Source: Polyangiaceae bacterium (GTDB lineage Bacteria > Myxococcota_A > Polyangia > Polyangiales > Polyangiaceae). From it: 64,000 nucleotides of DNA. Under the pieces are notes generated by a model. That model was not told the DNA's origin, did not search any database, and worked only from the letters and a program-made list of their open reading frames with translations. The stretch covers positions 2,468,624-2,532,623 of the forward strand of contig JABTUA010000003.1 of the NCBI GenBank assembly GCA_015075635.1, read 5' to 3'. Each line of letters opens with the position of its first letter. Within the stretch, counting starts at the first letter, position 1. The position numbers and the translations under genes are program-made. Shown here one piece after another: positions 41,632 through 49,681 of the stretch.

Positions 41632-42438
41632 CTAGTACGCCGGCGCGCGCGCCTCCGAAGGCAGCGCTTGGGGCGGCTTGAGCGGGATCGGCTCGCCGCC
41701 CTTGGCCAGGTAGTCCGTGTAGATCTGATAGCGCAGGTGCATCGAGGCGAGCTGCACCACGACGATGGCGGGGTAGAGCCCCAGGTAGCAGAGCAGGATG
41801 CCGACCAGCACCATGCCGAAGGCGACGAAGCTGAAGGCGATGTTCTTGACCAGCACCGTGCCGAAGGTCGCGCGGGCGTAGGCCATGATCTTGCCGAACT
41901 TGAGCGCCTCGCCGACCTCTTCGGTGAGCTCGGCGCGGGTGTGCACCGAGTTGACCACCACGCTCAGGGCCAAGAGCAGGACGAAGCCGAAGAGCCCGAC
42001 GACCACGCCGACCGCGACGCCGATCAGCGGCTCGTTGGTGCCCGCGATGGCCGCGAAGGTGGCGAAGCCGGCGGCGCCCATCACCGCGTAGGCGATGAAG
42101 AGCACCGGCAGCGTGATGATCAGCGACGACAGGAACACCGCCAACCCGCGCTTGATGTACTCGCCGAAGTCGTTGAAGTCGATCTTCGGCATCGGGTTCG
42201 GGTGGCGGCGCAGGAGGCGTTGGTGTGCCTCGCACATCCAGCCGGACAGCGCGATGGGCCCCACGATGGGGATGAGCATGAAGACGATGCCGAGCAGCAC
42301 GTTGGTCTTCGCGTTCTGGTCGGCGAGCACGGCTTTGACCGCCCCGATCACGCTCACCCCTTGGCCGTCGCCGGCGCCGGGGGAGAGGTACTCGGCCGGA
42401 GCAGGGTTCGGCAGCTGAGGTTGCCAGGGGGGCTGCAT
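41632..42438 (-). CDS. DUF4013-like integral membrane protein (copy 1)
   Basis: The ATG at 42438 gives 268 residues; an ATG at 42498 would overlap the divergent moaB start and is less likely. A Pro/Gln-rich N-terminus precedes about five helices (LLGIVFMLIPIVGPIALSGWM, VFLSSLIITLPVLFIAYAVM, LIGVAVGVVVGLFGFVLLLAL and others). HPNPMPKIDFNDFGEYIKRG matches the DUF4013 segment, and VNSVHTRAELTEEVGEAL and PQALPSEARAP are shared with the next gene. It heads the four-gene operon that ends with the GT-C-like protein. Function is unknown; a channel-like or membrane-organising role is only a guess. Confidence 0.87.
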   Translation of the reverse strand: MQPPWQPQLPNPAPAEYLSPGAGDGQGVSVIGAVKAVLADQNAKTNVLLGIVFMLIPIVGPIALSGWMCEAHQRLLRRHPNPMPKIDFNDFGEYIKRGLAVFLSSLIITLPVLFIAYAVMGAAGFATFAAIAGTNEPLIGVAVGVVVGLFGFVLLLALSVVVNSVHTRAELTEEVGEALKFGKIMAYARATFGTVLVKNIAFSFVAFGMVLVGILLCYLGLYPAIVVVQLASMHLRYQIYTDYLAKGGEPIPLKPPQALPSEARAPAY

Positions 42439-42447
42439 CGGGGCGGG

Positions 42448-42489
42448 AGGGTAGCGCGCTTTGGTCGCGCTCGGGTAGTGCGCTACGGT
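42448..42489. promoter_or_regulatory. Divergent promoters: DUF4013 operon and moaB
   Basis: On the minus strand TACCCT (42453-42448) ends 9 nt before the DUF4013-like ATG. On the plus strand GCTACGGT (TACGGT 42484-42489) ends 7 nt before the moaB ATG. Both spacings fit leaderless transcripts, and neither gene has a Shine-Dalgarno sequence. Confidence 0.5.
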
Positions 42490-42496
42490 CTCGGCC

Positions 42497-43024
42497 ATGT
42501 CGGAACGCGCCTTCCTTCCCTTGGGGATCGCCGTGCTCACGGTCAGCGACACGCGGACGCTGGAGACGGACACGAGCGGCGGCCTGCTCGCCGGCGAGCT
42601 CGGGAAGGCCGGTCACCGGATTGCCGCGCGCCGCATCGTCACCGACGACGTCGGCGCGATCCGCACCGAGCTCGAGGGCTTCATCCGCGCCGCGGACGTG
42701 GACGTGGTGGTCGCGACCGGCGGCACGGGCATCACCGCTCGAGACGTGACGCCGGACGCGCTCGCCCCGCTCGTGACCAAGCCCATCCCCGGCTTCGGCG
42801 AGCTGTTCCGCTGGCTGAGCTACTCGGACATCGGCGCAGCGACGATCCAGTCGCGCGCGGAGGCGGCGCTGTGTCAGACCACGCTCGTGTTCACGCTGCC
42901 CGGATCGACGGGCGCGTGCCGCCTGGCGCTGGAGAAGATCCTCCTGCCACAGCTCGACGCGCGCACGCGGCCCTGCAACTTCGCCGAGCTGCTCCCGCGG
43001 GTGAAGGGCACGGCGCGGGGCTGA
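42497..43024 (+). CDS. moaB: Molybdenum cofactor biosynthesis protein B
   Basis: The 175-residue protein matches MoaB over its whole length: IAVLTVSDTRTLETDTSG, VVVATGGTGITARDVTPDAL with the molybdopterin-binding Gly-Gly-Thr-Gly, GFGELFRWLSYSDIGAATIQSR, TLVFTLPGST, and the ending PQLDARTRPCNFAELLPR. The DARTRPCNF end favours MoaB over the related Mog. The enzyme adenylylates molybdopterin before molybdenum insertion. It stands alone, divergent from the DUF4013 operon. No other molybdenum genes are in the window. Confidence 0.96.
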   Translation: MSERAFLPLGIAVLTVSDTRTLETDTSGGLLAGELGKAGHRIAARRIVTDDVGAIRTELEGFIRAADVDVVVATGGTGITARDVTPDALAPLVTKPIPGFGELFRWLSYSDIGAATIQSRAEAALCQTTLVFTLPGSTGACRLALEKILLPQLDARTRPCNFAELLPRVKGTARG

Positions 43025-43035
43025 CCGACCGGCTC

Positions 43036-43221
43036 CTAGAGGCAGAGCGTCGCCAGAAAGCCCAGTGCCGCCAGCGCGAGCAACGTGATCGCCCCGCCCG
43101 AAGCCAGCGGCAGGGCGAGGCGCGCGCGCAGCCCCTGGCGCACCAGAAAGAGCCCCAAGCCGAGCGAGACGACGGCGACCACGCCCAGGACGACCACGTA
43201 GGAGGTCAAAGGCAGGCTCAT
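43036..43221 (-). CDS. Small two-helix membrane protein
   Basis: This 61-residue protein has two membrane helices, SYVVVLGVVAVVSLGLGLFLV and GGAITLLALAALGFLATLC, joined by a basic loop (RQGLRARLALPL). It overlaps the gene before it by 4 bp (ATGA), which strongly supports translation although the protein is small. It may be an accessory subunit for its operon partner, itself a protein with terminal membrane helices. No family is recognised. Confidence 0.75.
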   Translation of the reverse strand: MSLPLTSYVVVLGVVAVVSLGLGLFLVRQGLRARLALPLASGGAITLLALAALGFLATLCL

Positions 43222-43979
43222 GGCGCCGGCCTCCGGAGCGACCACAGGCCCGCGCCGAAGAGCGCGCTCACGGCGACCACCAGCGCCAGCGTCACGTTGA
43301 GCAGGACCGCGTCGCGCATGTTGAGCAGCAAGGCGGCTGCCCCGCGCTCGGCCACGAAGCTCTGACCACCCGGGCACGGCCCGAGCCTGTCGCCGTCGTG
43401 GCAGGCGCCGACCACCACTCGGGCTCCGTCCTGGAGCCGCGCCTCCCGATAGGTCAGCGTCCACTCCGAGAGCTCGGCGAGGTTCGGACACCGCGCGGCC
43501 ATGGCGCTCGGCACCTGGCCCTCGTTGCGCGGAACCTCGACGTCGACGGCGATGCTGTCGGGCTGGTAGCTCGGGCTCACGTAGGTCGCCCAGACGCGTT
43601 CGGGGGGCAGCGAGAAGGGAACGCGCTCTGCACCGACCTCGAGCGAGAGCCCATCCGCTTCGGCCTTTCGACACACCTCCCGCTCCATGTGCTTGCGCTT
43701 CTCGGCCGTGACCCACGCGAGCCAGAACGTGGCGGGTGCGCCGCTCGGCGCCGTTCGCGCGGGCCCGCGCAGCACACCCTCGTAGCGACGCGGCTCCCGC
43801 GAGGGCTCCGCCAAGGTCCCCGGTGAGAGGCCTGAAGCGGCCTCGAACCTGCGGGCTCCATCCAGCTCATCGATGAGGCTGCACGCGCCGAGCAAGGCGC
43901 CGCAGAGCGCGGCGACGACGCTGATGATCCGCCCCGGCAGGTGGGGGTTACCGCTGAGCCGCCAGCGGCCTTCGTTCAT
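43218..43979 (-). CDS. Membrane protein with large periplasmic loop
   Basis: The ATG at 43979 overlaps the glycosyltransferase stop by 4 bp and gives 253 residues. One helix lies near the N-terminus (RIISVVAALCGALLGACSL, with an imperfect lipobox GACS) and another at the C-terminus (NVTLALVVAVSALFGAGLW). The loop between has paired cysteines (EVCRKAEADG, AARCPNLAEL, GACHDGDRLGPCPGG) and a LRGPARTAPSG segment that recalls E3-ligase-like membrane proteins of the GIDE type, though no RING is present. It is in the middle of the DUF971-GT4 operon. Function is unknown. Confidence 0.82.
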   Translation of the reverse strand: MNEGRWRLSGNPHLPGRIISVVAALCGALLGACSLIDELDGARRFEAASGLSPGTLAEPSREPRRYEGVLRGPARTAPSGAPATFWLAWVTAEKRKHMEREVCRKAEADGLSLEVGAERVPFSLPPERVWATYVSPSYQPDSIAVDVEVPRNEGQVPSAMAARCPNLAELSEWTLTYREARLQDGARVVVGACHDGDRLGPCPGGQSFVAERGAAALLLNMRDAVLLNVTLALVVAVSALFGAGLWSLRRPAP

Positions 43980-44941
43980 GTCACCGTCCACACGTCCCGA
44001 TCCTGCTCCGCCCAGCGCGCGAGGTCACCTGCCACGGCGCTGACGACCGGGACGCCGAGCGAGCGGGCCTCGCGCAGGACCGTCGGTGCGCCTTCGGTGC
44101 GCGACGCCGACAGCACCAGATCCGCCGCTGCGATCCAAGCGAGGGCTCGGTCCCGCGGCAAGAGCCCCAGGAACCGCGCGGATGGAAACAGCTCGCGCAA
44201 GCGGCTGTGTTCGGGCCCGTCGCCGAGCACGACCACTCGGGCCTCGGGGATCAACTCCGCCGCAGCGAGCGCCACGTCGAGGCGCTTCTCGCGGACGAGG
44301 CGCCCGGCGATGACCAGCAGGCGCTCGTCCTCGGCGACTCCCAAGAGAGCTCGGGCCGCCGCGCGCGACGGCGCTCCCTCGGTGTCCAGGGGTGCGGGCT
44401 CGACGGTCACGCGCTCCGCGATGCGCGGGTCGAGGGCAGCGAGCTCTCCGGCCAGCTGCTGCGACACGCAGCGGATGCGTGCTCCGCGCTCGCGCAGCTC
44501 CGCGACGATGCGCTGCCGCAAGCGGCGCGGCAAGCGCGCGAGCACGCGCACGTCGCTGCCGTGAGCGACCACCTCGAGGGGAGCGGAGCTGGCGCTGGCG
44601 ATGGGCCAGGCCCCGGGCAGGAGCCAGTGCGCGATCAGCCGATCGTGAGCGTGCTCGCGGAGCGCGCGCCGCGCCCGATGCGTGAACGCGAGCGCGCCCA
44701 GCGCTCGTGTGGGTCGCTCGCGAAGCCGGGCCAGGGCGCCGGGCCAGCCGAACGCTCCGCCGTCGGGCAGGCCGACGACCGGCACGCCTTCGATGACGCG
44801 GTCCTCTCCGGGCGCGATGACGGTGACGCAGTGGCCGGCCCGGACGAGGGCTGCCGCCTCCGTGGCGACGAAGTGCCCGGCGGGATCCCCCGCCACCCGC
44901 GGGAACGAGGTCGAGACGACCAGGATGCGCTCGGCGCTCAC
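43976..44941 (-). CDS. Group 4 (GT4-type) glycosyltransferase
   Basis: From a GTG at 44941, overlapping the DUF971 stop (GTGA), the protein has 321 residues. The N-terminal Rossmann domain starts RILVVSTSFPRVAGDPAGHF. The C-terminal domain has LLVIAGRLVREKRLDVAL with the phosphate-binding Arg-Lys, ARVVVLGDGPEHSRL, and ASRTEGAPTVLREARSLGVPV, the E-x7-E motif region of GT4 enzymes. It transfers a sugar from a nucleotide donor, likely in surface polysaccharide or glycolipid assembly. It is somewhat short for GT4 enzymes (350-400). Its operon partners give no clue about the acceptor. Confidence 0.93.
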   Translation of the reverse strand: MSAERILVVSTSFPRVAGDPAGHFVATEAAALVRAGHCVTVIAPGEDRVIEGVPVVGLPDGGAFGWPGALARLRERPTRALGALAFTHRARRALREHAHDRLIAHWLLPGAWPIASASSAPLEVVAHGSDVRVLARLPRRLRQRIVAELRERGARIRCVSQQLAGELAALDPRIAERVTVEPAPLDTEGAPSRAAARALLGVAEDERLLVIAGRLVREKRLDVALAAAELIPEARVVVLGDGPEHSRLRELFPSARFLGLLPRDRALAWIAAADLVLSASRTEGAPTVLREARSLGVPVVSAVAGDLARWAEQDRDVWTVT

Positions 44942-45291
44942 GCTCGCGGCAGCTCCCCCAAGGCCTCGAGGGCCTCCGCTCCTTGGGCGTCCAAGAGCTC
45001 GCCCAGCCGGCGCAGGAACTGGAAGGAGTAGATGCCGCCGTCGTGGCCGTCGCCCCAGCGCAGGGCCAGCGCGTAGTTGCCCACCTGGCCGACGTCCCGG
45101 AGCTCCAGGTTTCCGGGCTCCACGAACTTGATCGAGCCGGAGTGGCCCTGACAGCCAGCGCACGGGCAGAAACCTCTAAGGATTCTGTGCGGATAACTGT
45201 GCTTTTTGCCGTCCGCCCAGCTCAGCTCGAGCTGGCTCGCGCCGTGCGGGGCGCGGACGCCGGTCGGGGAGATCTTGGGGTCAATGGGCAT
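44938..45291 (-). CDS. DUF971-domain protein
   Basis: A 117-residue protein with the DUF971 (gamma-butyrobetaine hydroxylase N-terminal-like) pattern: LELSWADGKKHSYPHRILRGFCPCAGCQGH split over strand and loop, then VGNYALALRWGDGHDGGIYSFQFLR. In this fold cysteines and a histidine (here CPCAGC and GH) bind zinc, and the domain is also found in iron-sulfur assembly and Apd1-like settings. It heads an operon of four genes joined by 4-bp overlaps. The ATG lies 44 bp from the divergent rpsU start. Its biochemical role is not settled in the family. Confidence 0.9.
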   Translation of the reverse strand: MPIDPKISPTGVRAPHGASQLELSWADGKKHSYPHRILRGFCPCAGCQGHSGSIKFVEPGNLELRDVGQVGNYALALRWGDGHDGGIYSFQFLRRLGELLDAQGAEALEALGELPRA

Positions 45292-45335
45292 CGCGCTTGA
45301 AAATCCTTCCTTCGTCTGCCATATCCCGCGCTCCC

Positions 45336-45566
45336 GTGACTACTCCCAGCGAAGCCGTTCAGTGCAAACCCCTCGAGGTCGTGGTTGGTGACAAGGGCAT
45401 CGAGCGCGCCATCAAGCATCTCAAGCGCAAGATGGCCGCGGAGGGCATCCTTCGGGAGCTCAAGCGCCGTCGCCACTACATGAAGCCGTCGGTGAAGCGA
45501 CGCAAGAAGATGAGCGAGGCGGCGCGCCGTCGTCGCAAGCGCCTGCGCACGGACGACCGGATTTAG
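45336..45566 (+). CDS. rpsU: 30S ribosomal protein S21
   Basis: From a GTG at 45336 the protein has 76 residues, the normal size. CKPLEVVVGDKGIERAIKHL and RKMAAEGILRELKRRRHY match S21, and the C-terminus is the usual Lys/Arg-rich tail (KPSVKRRKKMSEAARRRRKR). A TTG at 45297 is in frame but would add 13 unrelated residues. S21 joins the platform of the 30S subunit and assists initiation. TATCCC lies 7 nt before the start and no Shine-Dalgarno sequence is seen. It stands apart from other ribosomal genes. Confidence 0.96.
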   Translation: MTTPSEAVQCKPLEVVVGDKGIERAIKHLKRKMAAEGILRELKRRRHYMKPSVKRRKKMSEAARRRRKRLRTDDRI

Positions 45567-45590
45567 GCCGCGCGCGCGGGGGCTAGCGTC

Positions 45591-46763
45591 TTGGCCGAGC
45601 CCGCTCGCGGTCCGTCCACTCGAAGCGTCCACGCGGGGCAGCGCCGCGATCGGAGCCAAGCGCTCGAGGCCCCCTTGGTGCTCTCGAGCGCGTTCGCTTT
45701 CGAGAGCGCGGACGAAGCAGCTGCGGCTTTTCGCGGCGAGAGCGACGCCTACATCTACGGGCGCTGGGGTAATCCGAGCGTCGAGGAGCTCGAGGCGAAG
45801 GTCGCCGCGCTCGAGGGTGGGGAAGACGCCGTGGCGACGGCGAGCGGTATGGCCGCGGTGACCGGAGCGCTGCTCGGGACGCTCGCGGCAGGCGATCACG
45901 TGGTCGCGCCGCTGGCCTTCTACGGCGAGAGCGCGCGCCTGTTGCGCGAACGCCTGCCCGCCTTCGGCATTCAGACGAGCTTCGTCGAGGCGAGCTCCGT
46001 CGAGGCGTACCTCGCCGCGGTGCGCCCCACGACGCGGGTCTTCTACGCGGAGAGCCCGGCCAATCCGACCCTCGGCATCACCGATCTCGAAGCCCTCGGG
46101 CGCGCTGCCCACGAGCGCGGCATCACGTTGATCGCCGACAACACCTTCGCCACGCCGTACTGTCAGAACCCGCTCGCCCTCGGTGCGGATCTGGTCGTGC
46201 ACAGCCTGACCAAGGCGCTCGGCGGGCACGGGGACGCCATCGGCGGAGTGGTCGTGGGCGCCCGCAGCCGGACGGAGCCGGTGCGCGACCTGATCGTGAA
46301 GGGCCTGGGCGGCGTGCTGGCTCCGTTCAACGCCTTCTTGATCGCGCGAGGCATTCGAACCCTGGCCATCAGGCAGGAGCGGGCCTGCGCCTCGGCCAAG
46401 ACCTTGGCGGAGCGCCTGGCCGGCCACCCCGCCGCGGCGCGCGTGTATTACCCGGGTTTGCAGGGCCATCCGGGGCACGAGGTCGCGCAGCGCCAGATGC
46501 GCGCGTTCGGCGCGCTCCTGTCCTTCGAGCTCGCGGGCGGGCTGCCGGCGGGCAAGCACCTGCTCGGCGCGGTTCGCGTCATCACCCACGCGGTCAGCCT
46601 CGGTGACGTACGCTCGCTGATCACCCACCCCGCCTCGACGACGGCGTCCACGATGCCGCCCGAATTGCGCGCCCGCGCCGGGATCGGCGACGGCCTGGTG
46701 CGGCTCAGCGTGGGCATCGAAGACGTCGAGGATCTCTGGGCGGATTTGTCCGCCGGGATTTAG
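45591..46763 (+). CDS. Trans-sulfuration PLP enzyme (cystathionine gamma-synthase / methionine gamma-lyase family)
   Basis: The 390-residue protein, from a TTG start, covers the whole Cys/Met metabolism PLP family. STRSVHAGQ opens it, YGRWGNPSVEELEAKVAALEGG and ATASGMAAVTGALL bind cofactor phosphate, and VVHSLTKALGGHGDAIGG holds the PLP lysine K208. SLGDVRSLITHPASTT and GLVRLSVGIEDVEDL complete it. Members make or break cystathionine, homocysteine or methionine; O-succinyl- or O-acetylhomoserine sulfhydrylase is equally possible. The Tyr of the Y-x-R pair is present (YGRWG). It lies 24 bp after rpsU. Confidence 0.95.
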   Translation: MAEPARGPSTRSVHAGQRRDRSQALEAPLVLSSAFAFESADEAAAAFRGESDAYIYGRWGNPSVEELEAKVAALEGGEDAVATASGMAAVTGALLGTLAAGDHVVAPLAFYGESARLLRERLPAFGIQTSFVEASSVEAYLAAVRPTTRVFYAESPANPTLGITDLEALGRAAHERGITLIADNTFATPYCQNPLALGADLVVHSLTKALGGHGDAIGGVVVGARSRTEPVRDLIVKGLGGVLAPFNAFLIARGIRTLAIRQERACASAKTLAERLAGHPAAARVYYPGLQGHPGHEVAQRQMRAFGALLSFELAGGLPAGKHLLGAVRVITHAVSLGDVRSLITHPASTTASTMPPELRARAGIGDGLVRLSVGIEDVEDLWADLSAGI

Positions 46764-46797
46764 CCTCGAAATCTGGGCCACTTGGCCCCGCGTGCCG

Positions 46798-46803
46798 TAG
46801 GTT
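46798..46803 (+). promoter_or_regulatory. Predicted -10 element (TAGGTT)
   Basis: TAGGTT ends 12 nt before the ATG at 46816; no Shine-Dalgarno sequence lies in the gap. Confidence 0.35.
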
Positions 46804-46815
46804 CCAGCCCGCAAG

Positions 46816-48273
46816 ATGCCGGTCCCCGCCCCGCGCTCCAATGTCCGCGTCGCGCCGGGGAACGCGCCGTGGGCTCGCCGCGAGCCGCCGAGCTCGCCGT
46901 TCGCCAGCCCGCCGCCCAAGTCGCTGCCTCGCAACGTGATGGTGGTGAAGGGCGCTGCCGCGCCGACGCCCGACACGCCGACCGAGAAGCCGACGCTGGA
47001 TCCGAGCGGCCCGTTCATCCGATTGCGCACGCTGCTCGTGCTCGGCCTGATCGCGGGCGCTGCCTGGCTGCTCCAGCCGCGGGCGAAGGCGGCCTGGCAG
47101 CTCCACTCCACCGCGACCAACTTGGCGAACTACGCGCTCTGCATGGTCGGGCCGACGGGGCCGGCGCTCTTGCGCGACAACTCGCCGGAGTTCGCCGCGC
47201 TGGTACGGCGCCGGCTGATCAGCGCCGAGGCCAGCGACCGGCCGTTCCAGGACTGTGCGAAGCTCGCGGTGGAGCTCACCGGAAGAGCCGCAGCTGAGCG
47301 CGCCCACCGCGCCCCGGCCTGGTCGTTCGTCGAGTACGGTGGGACCGGTCCGAGCGACGTCTCCCTCGCCGAGCTCGGTGTCGAGGGCCATCACCTGGCC
47401 GAGCTCGCCCGCAGCGCCTGGCCCTTCGTGCGCGGCGGCTACGTGAAGCTGGTCAAGCCCAGCATCGCCGCGCGAGAGGCGGTCCACCCCATCGACACGC
47501 CGAAGCCGGGCGCCGGTCGGGGCCTGCCGGCGTGGCGCGCCGGTTATCGGGCCGTCGGCGAGGTGGACGGCGTCCTGACCGCCGCCTTCGGCAAGACAGC
47601 GAGCCTGAGCGTCTACCAGAGCACCGACGGCGGCCTGAGCTGGCGTCCCGCGCCGGCCCGGGGCACCGAGGCATTCGCCGAGCGCTGTCCCGCGGGGCCG
47701 CGCTCGTTCACGTTCTCGTTGAGCACGGACGCCGCGAAGCTCCTGGTTTCCTCCCAGGGACCGGACGCACCCCCGCAAGCAACCGAGCTCGGTCCCGCGG
47801 ACGTCGAGCTCGTCTCCGCGAGCTGCGATCAGAAGGCGCTGGTGGTGGCCTTCGTGGGCGACGCCGACAAGCAGGTTCACCTGGCGGCGTGCGCCTTCCG
47901 TGGACGCTGCACACCCATGCCGCTGCCGCGCTTCGCGGGCGTCGGAGTCGCGCCGGGGCCGGCGCTGGACCTGGCTCGGGTGGATGGCACCACCATCGTC
48001 TCGGTGCCGATGGCCGGGATCGTGCGGGTGGCCTCGAGCCGCGACGACGGTGTGACCTGGACTCCCTTCACCGTGGCTTACGACGACCGCGCCCACGCAG
48101 AGCCGCGGGTGGACGTGCGAGTGCCGTCCCGCCTCCTGGCCGTGGGCAAGCGCGTCTTCCTCTTCGGTGCGGCTCCCAAGCCCGGGCAGAGCTACTCGGT
48201 GATCGTCTCCGACGACTTCGGCGCGAGCTGGCGTAGCCCGGACGCGAACCCGACGCCCGTCGCCGTCAAGTGA
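46816..48273 (+). CDS. Membrane-anchored protein with BNR/propeller-like periplasmic domain
   Basis: The 485-residue protein has a Pro/Ser-rich cytoplasmic N-terminus of about 70 residues, one membrane helix (about 72-90, LLVLGLIAGAAWLLQP), a helical segment, and a domain from about residue 235 to the end. That domain has two Asp-box-like (BNR) turns, STDGGLSWRP and SRDDGVTWTP, and a third looser one (SDDFGASWRS). These are hallmarks of sialidase-type propellers. An enzyme is unlikely because no arginine triad can be recognised. The membrane topology resembles signalling or scaffold proteins. Confidence 0.85.
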   Translation: MPVPAPRSNVRVAPGNAPWARREPPSSPFASPPPKSLPRNVMVVKGAAAPTPDTPTEKPTLDPSGPFIRLRTLLVLGLIAGAAWLLQPRAKAAWQLHSTATNLANYALCMVGPTGPALLRDNSPEFAALVRRRLISAEASDRPFQDCAKLAVELTGRAAAERAHRAPAWSFVEYGGTGPSDVSLAELGVEGHHLAELARSAWPFVRGGYVKLVKPSIAAREAVHPIDTPKPGAGRGLPAWRAGYRAVGEVDGVLTAAFGKTASLSVYQSTDGGLSWRPAPARGTEAFAERCPAGPRSFTFSLSTDAAKLLVSSQGPDAPPQATELGPADVELVSASCDQKALVVAFVGDADKQVHLAACAFRGRCTPMPLPRFAGVGVAPGPALDLARVDGTTIVSVPMAGIVRVASSRDDGVTWTPFTVAYDDRAHAEPRVDVRVPSRLLAVGKRVFLFGAAPKPGQSYSVIVSDDFGASWRSPDANPTPVAVK

Positions 48274-48282
48274 GCGCTGGCC

Positions 48283-49587
48283 TCAGGAGCCCAGGCAGCC
48301 CAGCGAGATGTCGATCTTGGCCTTGGTGTCCAGCTGCACGATGGTGCAGCTCGACGGGCAGAGCAGGATCGACTTCGGGTTGGCGTTGTTGTCGAAGTAC
48401 CAGCCGCCGCCTGAACAAGCCGCGGCGTTGGTCACCTTCGGCAGCTTCTGCGCCGGCGGGTTACCGGCGGGGAAGTACTGAACCTCGACCTTGCTGGGAT
48501 CGACGATGCCGCCGTCCGTAGTCGGCATGCTGAATTGACAGGCCACGGCGCTCTTCTGGATGGCCGCGAGCACGGCGGTGAAGGCCGCGGGGTTGCCGTT
48601 GTCCACGTCGTACGAGTAGCAGGGGCTCGAGCCGCCGCAGTACTGCGTGTGCGGGGAGGCTCCGCCGGGCGCCGCGATGGTGTCGAGGGTGCCGAAGTCG
48701 GCGCCATCCATGCCGATCACGAAGGTCTTGATCTTGTCGTTGGTCAGGTGGCTCTGCACGATGCCCGCCAGGGTGTTGGCGTTCGTAGTGCAGCCCTCGG
48801 GCACGCCGTCGGTGACGAAGATGCCGATCATCACGCGACCCGGCTGCTGATTCTGCGTCGTGTACTTCGCCAGACCGTGGAGCGCGGCCTCCATCGGCGT
48901 CCCGCCGAGCGGAGCGTTGGTGTTCAGCGACGACTGCAGCGGCGCCAAATTTCCGGGGAGCTGACCCAGCGGGACCTCGGCGACCGCGCAACTCGCGCCG
49001 GTGGTGCACTCGGCGGTGCTCTTCCAGCACTTGGGGAAATACTGCAGGGCCACGCCGGTGCCGGCGGGCGCGCTCTGGAAGAACTGCGAGAGCGCGTTGA
49101 TGGAGTAACACCACTTCGAGACGGTGCTCTGCCCGATGTTGCAGTCGGAGCCCATGCTGCCGGAGTTGTCGAGCATGATGAACATGTCGAGCGGTGCGGG
49201 CTCTGCCTTCACCGTGGTCGCCGCGCAGGCGTCGCCGATGCTCCCGTCGTCCTCGACGGGTCCGTCGTAGCTGAAGGTGACGTCGGGAATTCCGGCGTCG
49301 GCCGGCGCGCCGCCGCCCCCGGCGGCTCCGCCCGCCGAGCTGCCGCCGCCGCTCGGTGCGCCACCGCTCGGTGCGCCACCGCTCGGTGCACCGCCGCTGC
49401 CCGCTCCTCCTCCCCCGCTCGTCGTCCCGCCGCCCGAGGCGCCGCCGGTCCCGCTCCCCGCGCTGCCTCCGATCGCGCCCCCGCCGCCGCCGCTCCCTGC
49501 AGCGCCGCCTTCGCCGTTCGTGCTGCAGGCCGCGAAATAGCCGCCGCACACCAGACACACCAGGGACGCCCAAGCTCGGGACCGCAT
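48283..49587 (-). CDS. Von Willebrand factor A lipoprotein with GGAPS linker repeats
   Basis: The ATG at 49587 gives 434 residues. The signal ends in YFAAC (C21). A Gly/Ala/Ser linker (about 22-100) contains three GGAPS repeats encoded by a 15-bp tandem repeat. The vWA domain starts near PLDMFIMLDNSGSM (metal-site D140), with GGTPMEAAL (threonine of the metal site) and IGIFVTDGVP. The C-terminal module (DPSKVEVQYFPAG, NAAACSGGGWYFDN, LCPSSC, AKIDISLGC) is shared with the vWA lipoprotein at 27561-28874. It is a likely surface protein. Its start lies beside the thioesterase gene region on the other strand. Confidence 0.93.
   Translation of the reverse strand: MRSRAWASLVCLVCGGYFAACSTNGEGGAAGSGGGGGAIGGSAGSGTGGASGGGTTSGGGGAGSGGAPSGGAPSGGAPSGGGSSAGGAAGGGGAPADAGIPDVTFSYDGPVEDDGSIGDACAATTVKAEPAPLDMFIMLDNSGSMGSDCNIGQSTVSKWCYSINALSQFFQSAPAGTGVALQYFPKCWKSTAECTTGASCAVAEVPLGQLPGNLAPLQSSLNTNAPLGGTPMEAALHGLAKYTTQNQQPGRVMIGIFVTDGVPEGCTTNANTLAGIVQSHLTNDKIKTFVIGMDGADFGTLDTIAAPGGASPHTQYCGGSSPCYSYDVDNGNPAAFTAVLAAIQKSAVACQFSMPTTDGGIVDPSKVEVQYFPAGNPPAQKLPKVTNAAACSGGGWYFDNNANPKSILLCPSSCTIVQLDTKAKIDISLGCLGS
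49351..49395 (-). repeat. Three 15-bp tandem repeats encoding GGAPS
   Basis: The plus-strand unit GCTCGGTGCGCCACC occurs twice exactly and once with two changes. It lies within the linker of the vWA lipoprotein and can gain or lose units in frame, changing linker length. Confidence 0.85.
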
Positions 49588-49669
49588 GGCTGAGAAGTCT
49601 CCGGTAAAACCCCGCATGCGGCAAGCGGGGGAGGCTTGCCTACACTTCCTCACGCGCGTCGCCGCCGTG

Positions 49670-49675
49670 TACCCT
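49670..49675 (+). promoter_or_regulatory. Predicted -10 element (TACCCT), leaderless spacing
   Basis: TACCCT ends 6 nt before the GTG at 49682. This supports that codon as the thioesterase start rather than upstream in-frame codons. Confidence 0.4.
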
Positions 49676-49681
49676 CCGGCC

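Noticed and set aside
43218..43979. A GIDE-type E3-ligase assignment for the two-anchor membrane protein
   Set aside because: The loop resembles part of that family, but there is no RING finger and the similarity is only a short segment.
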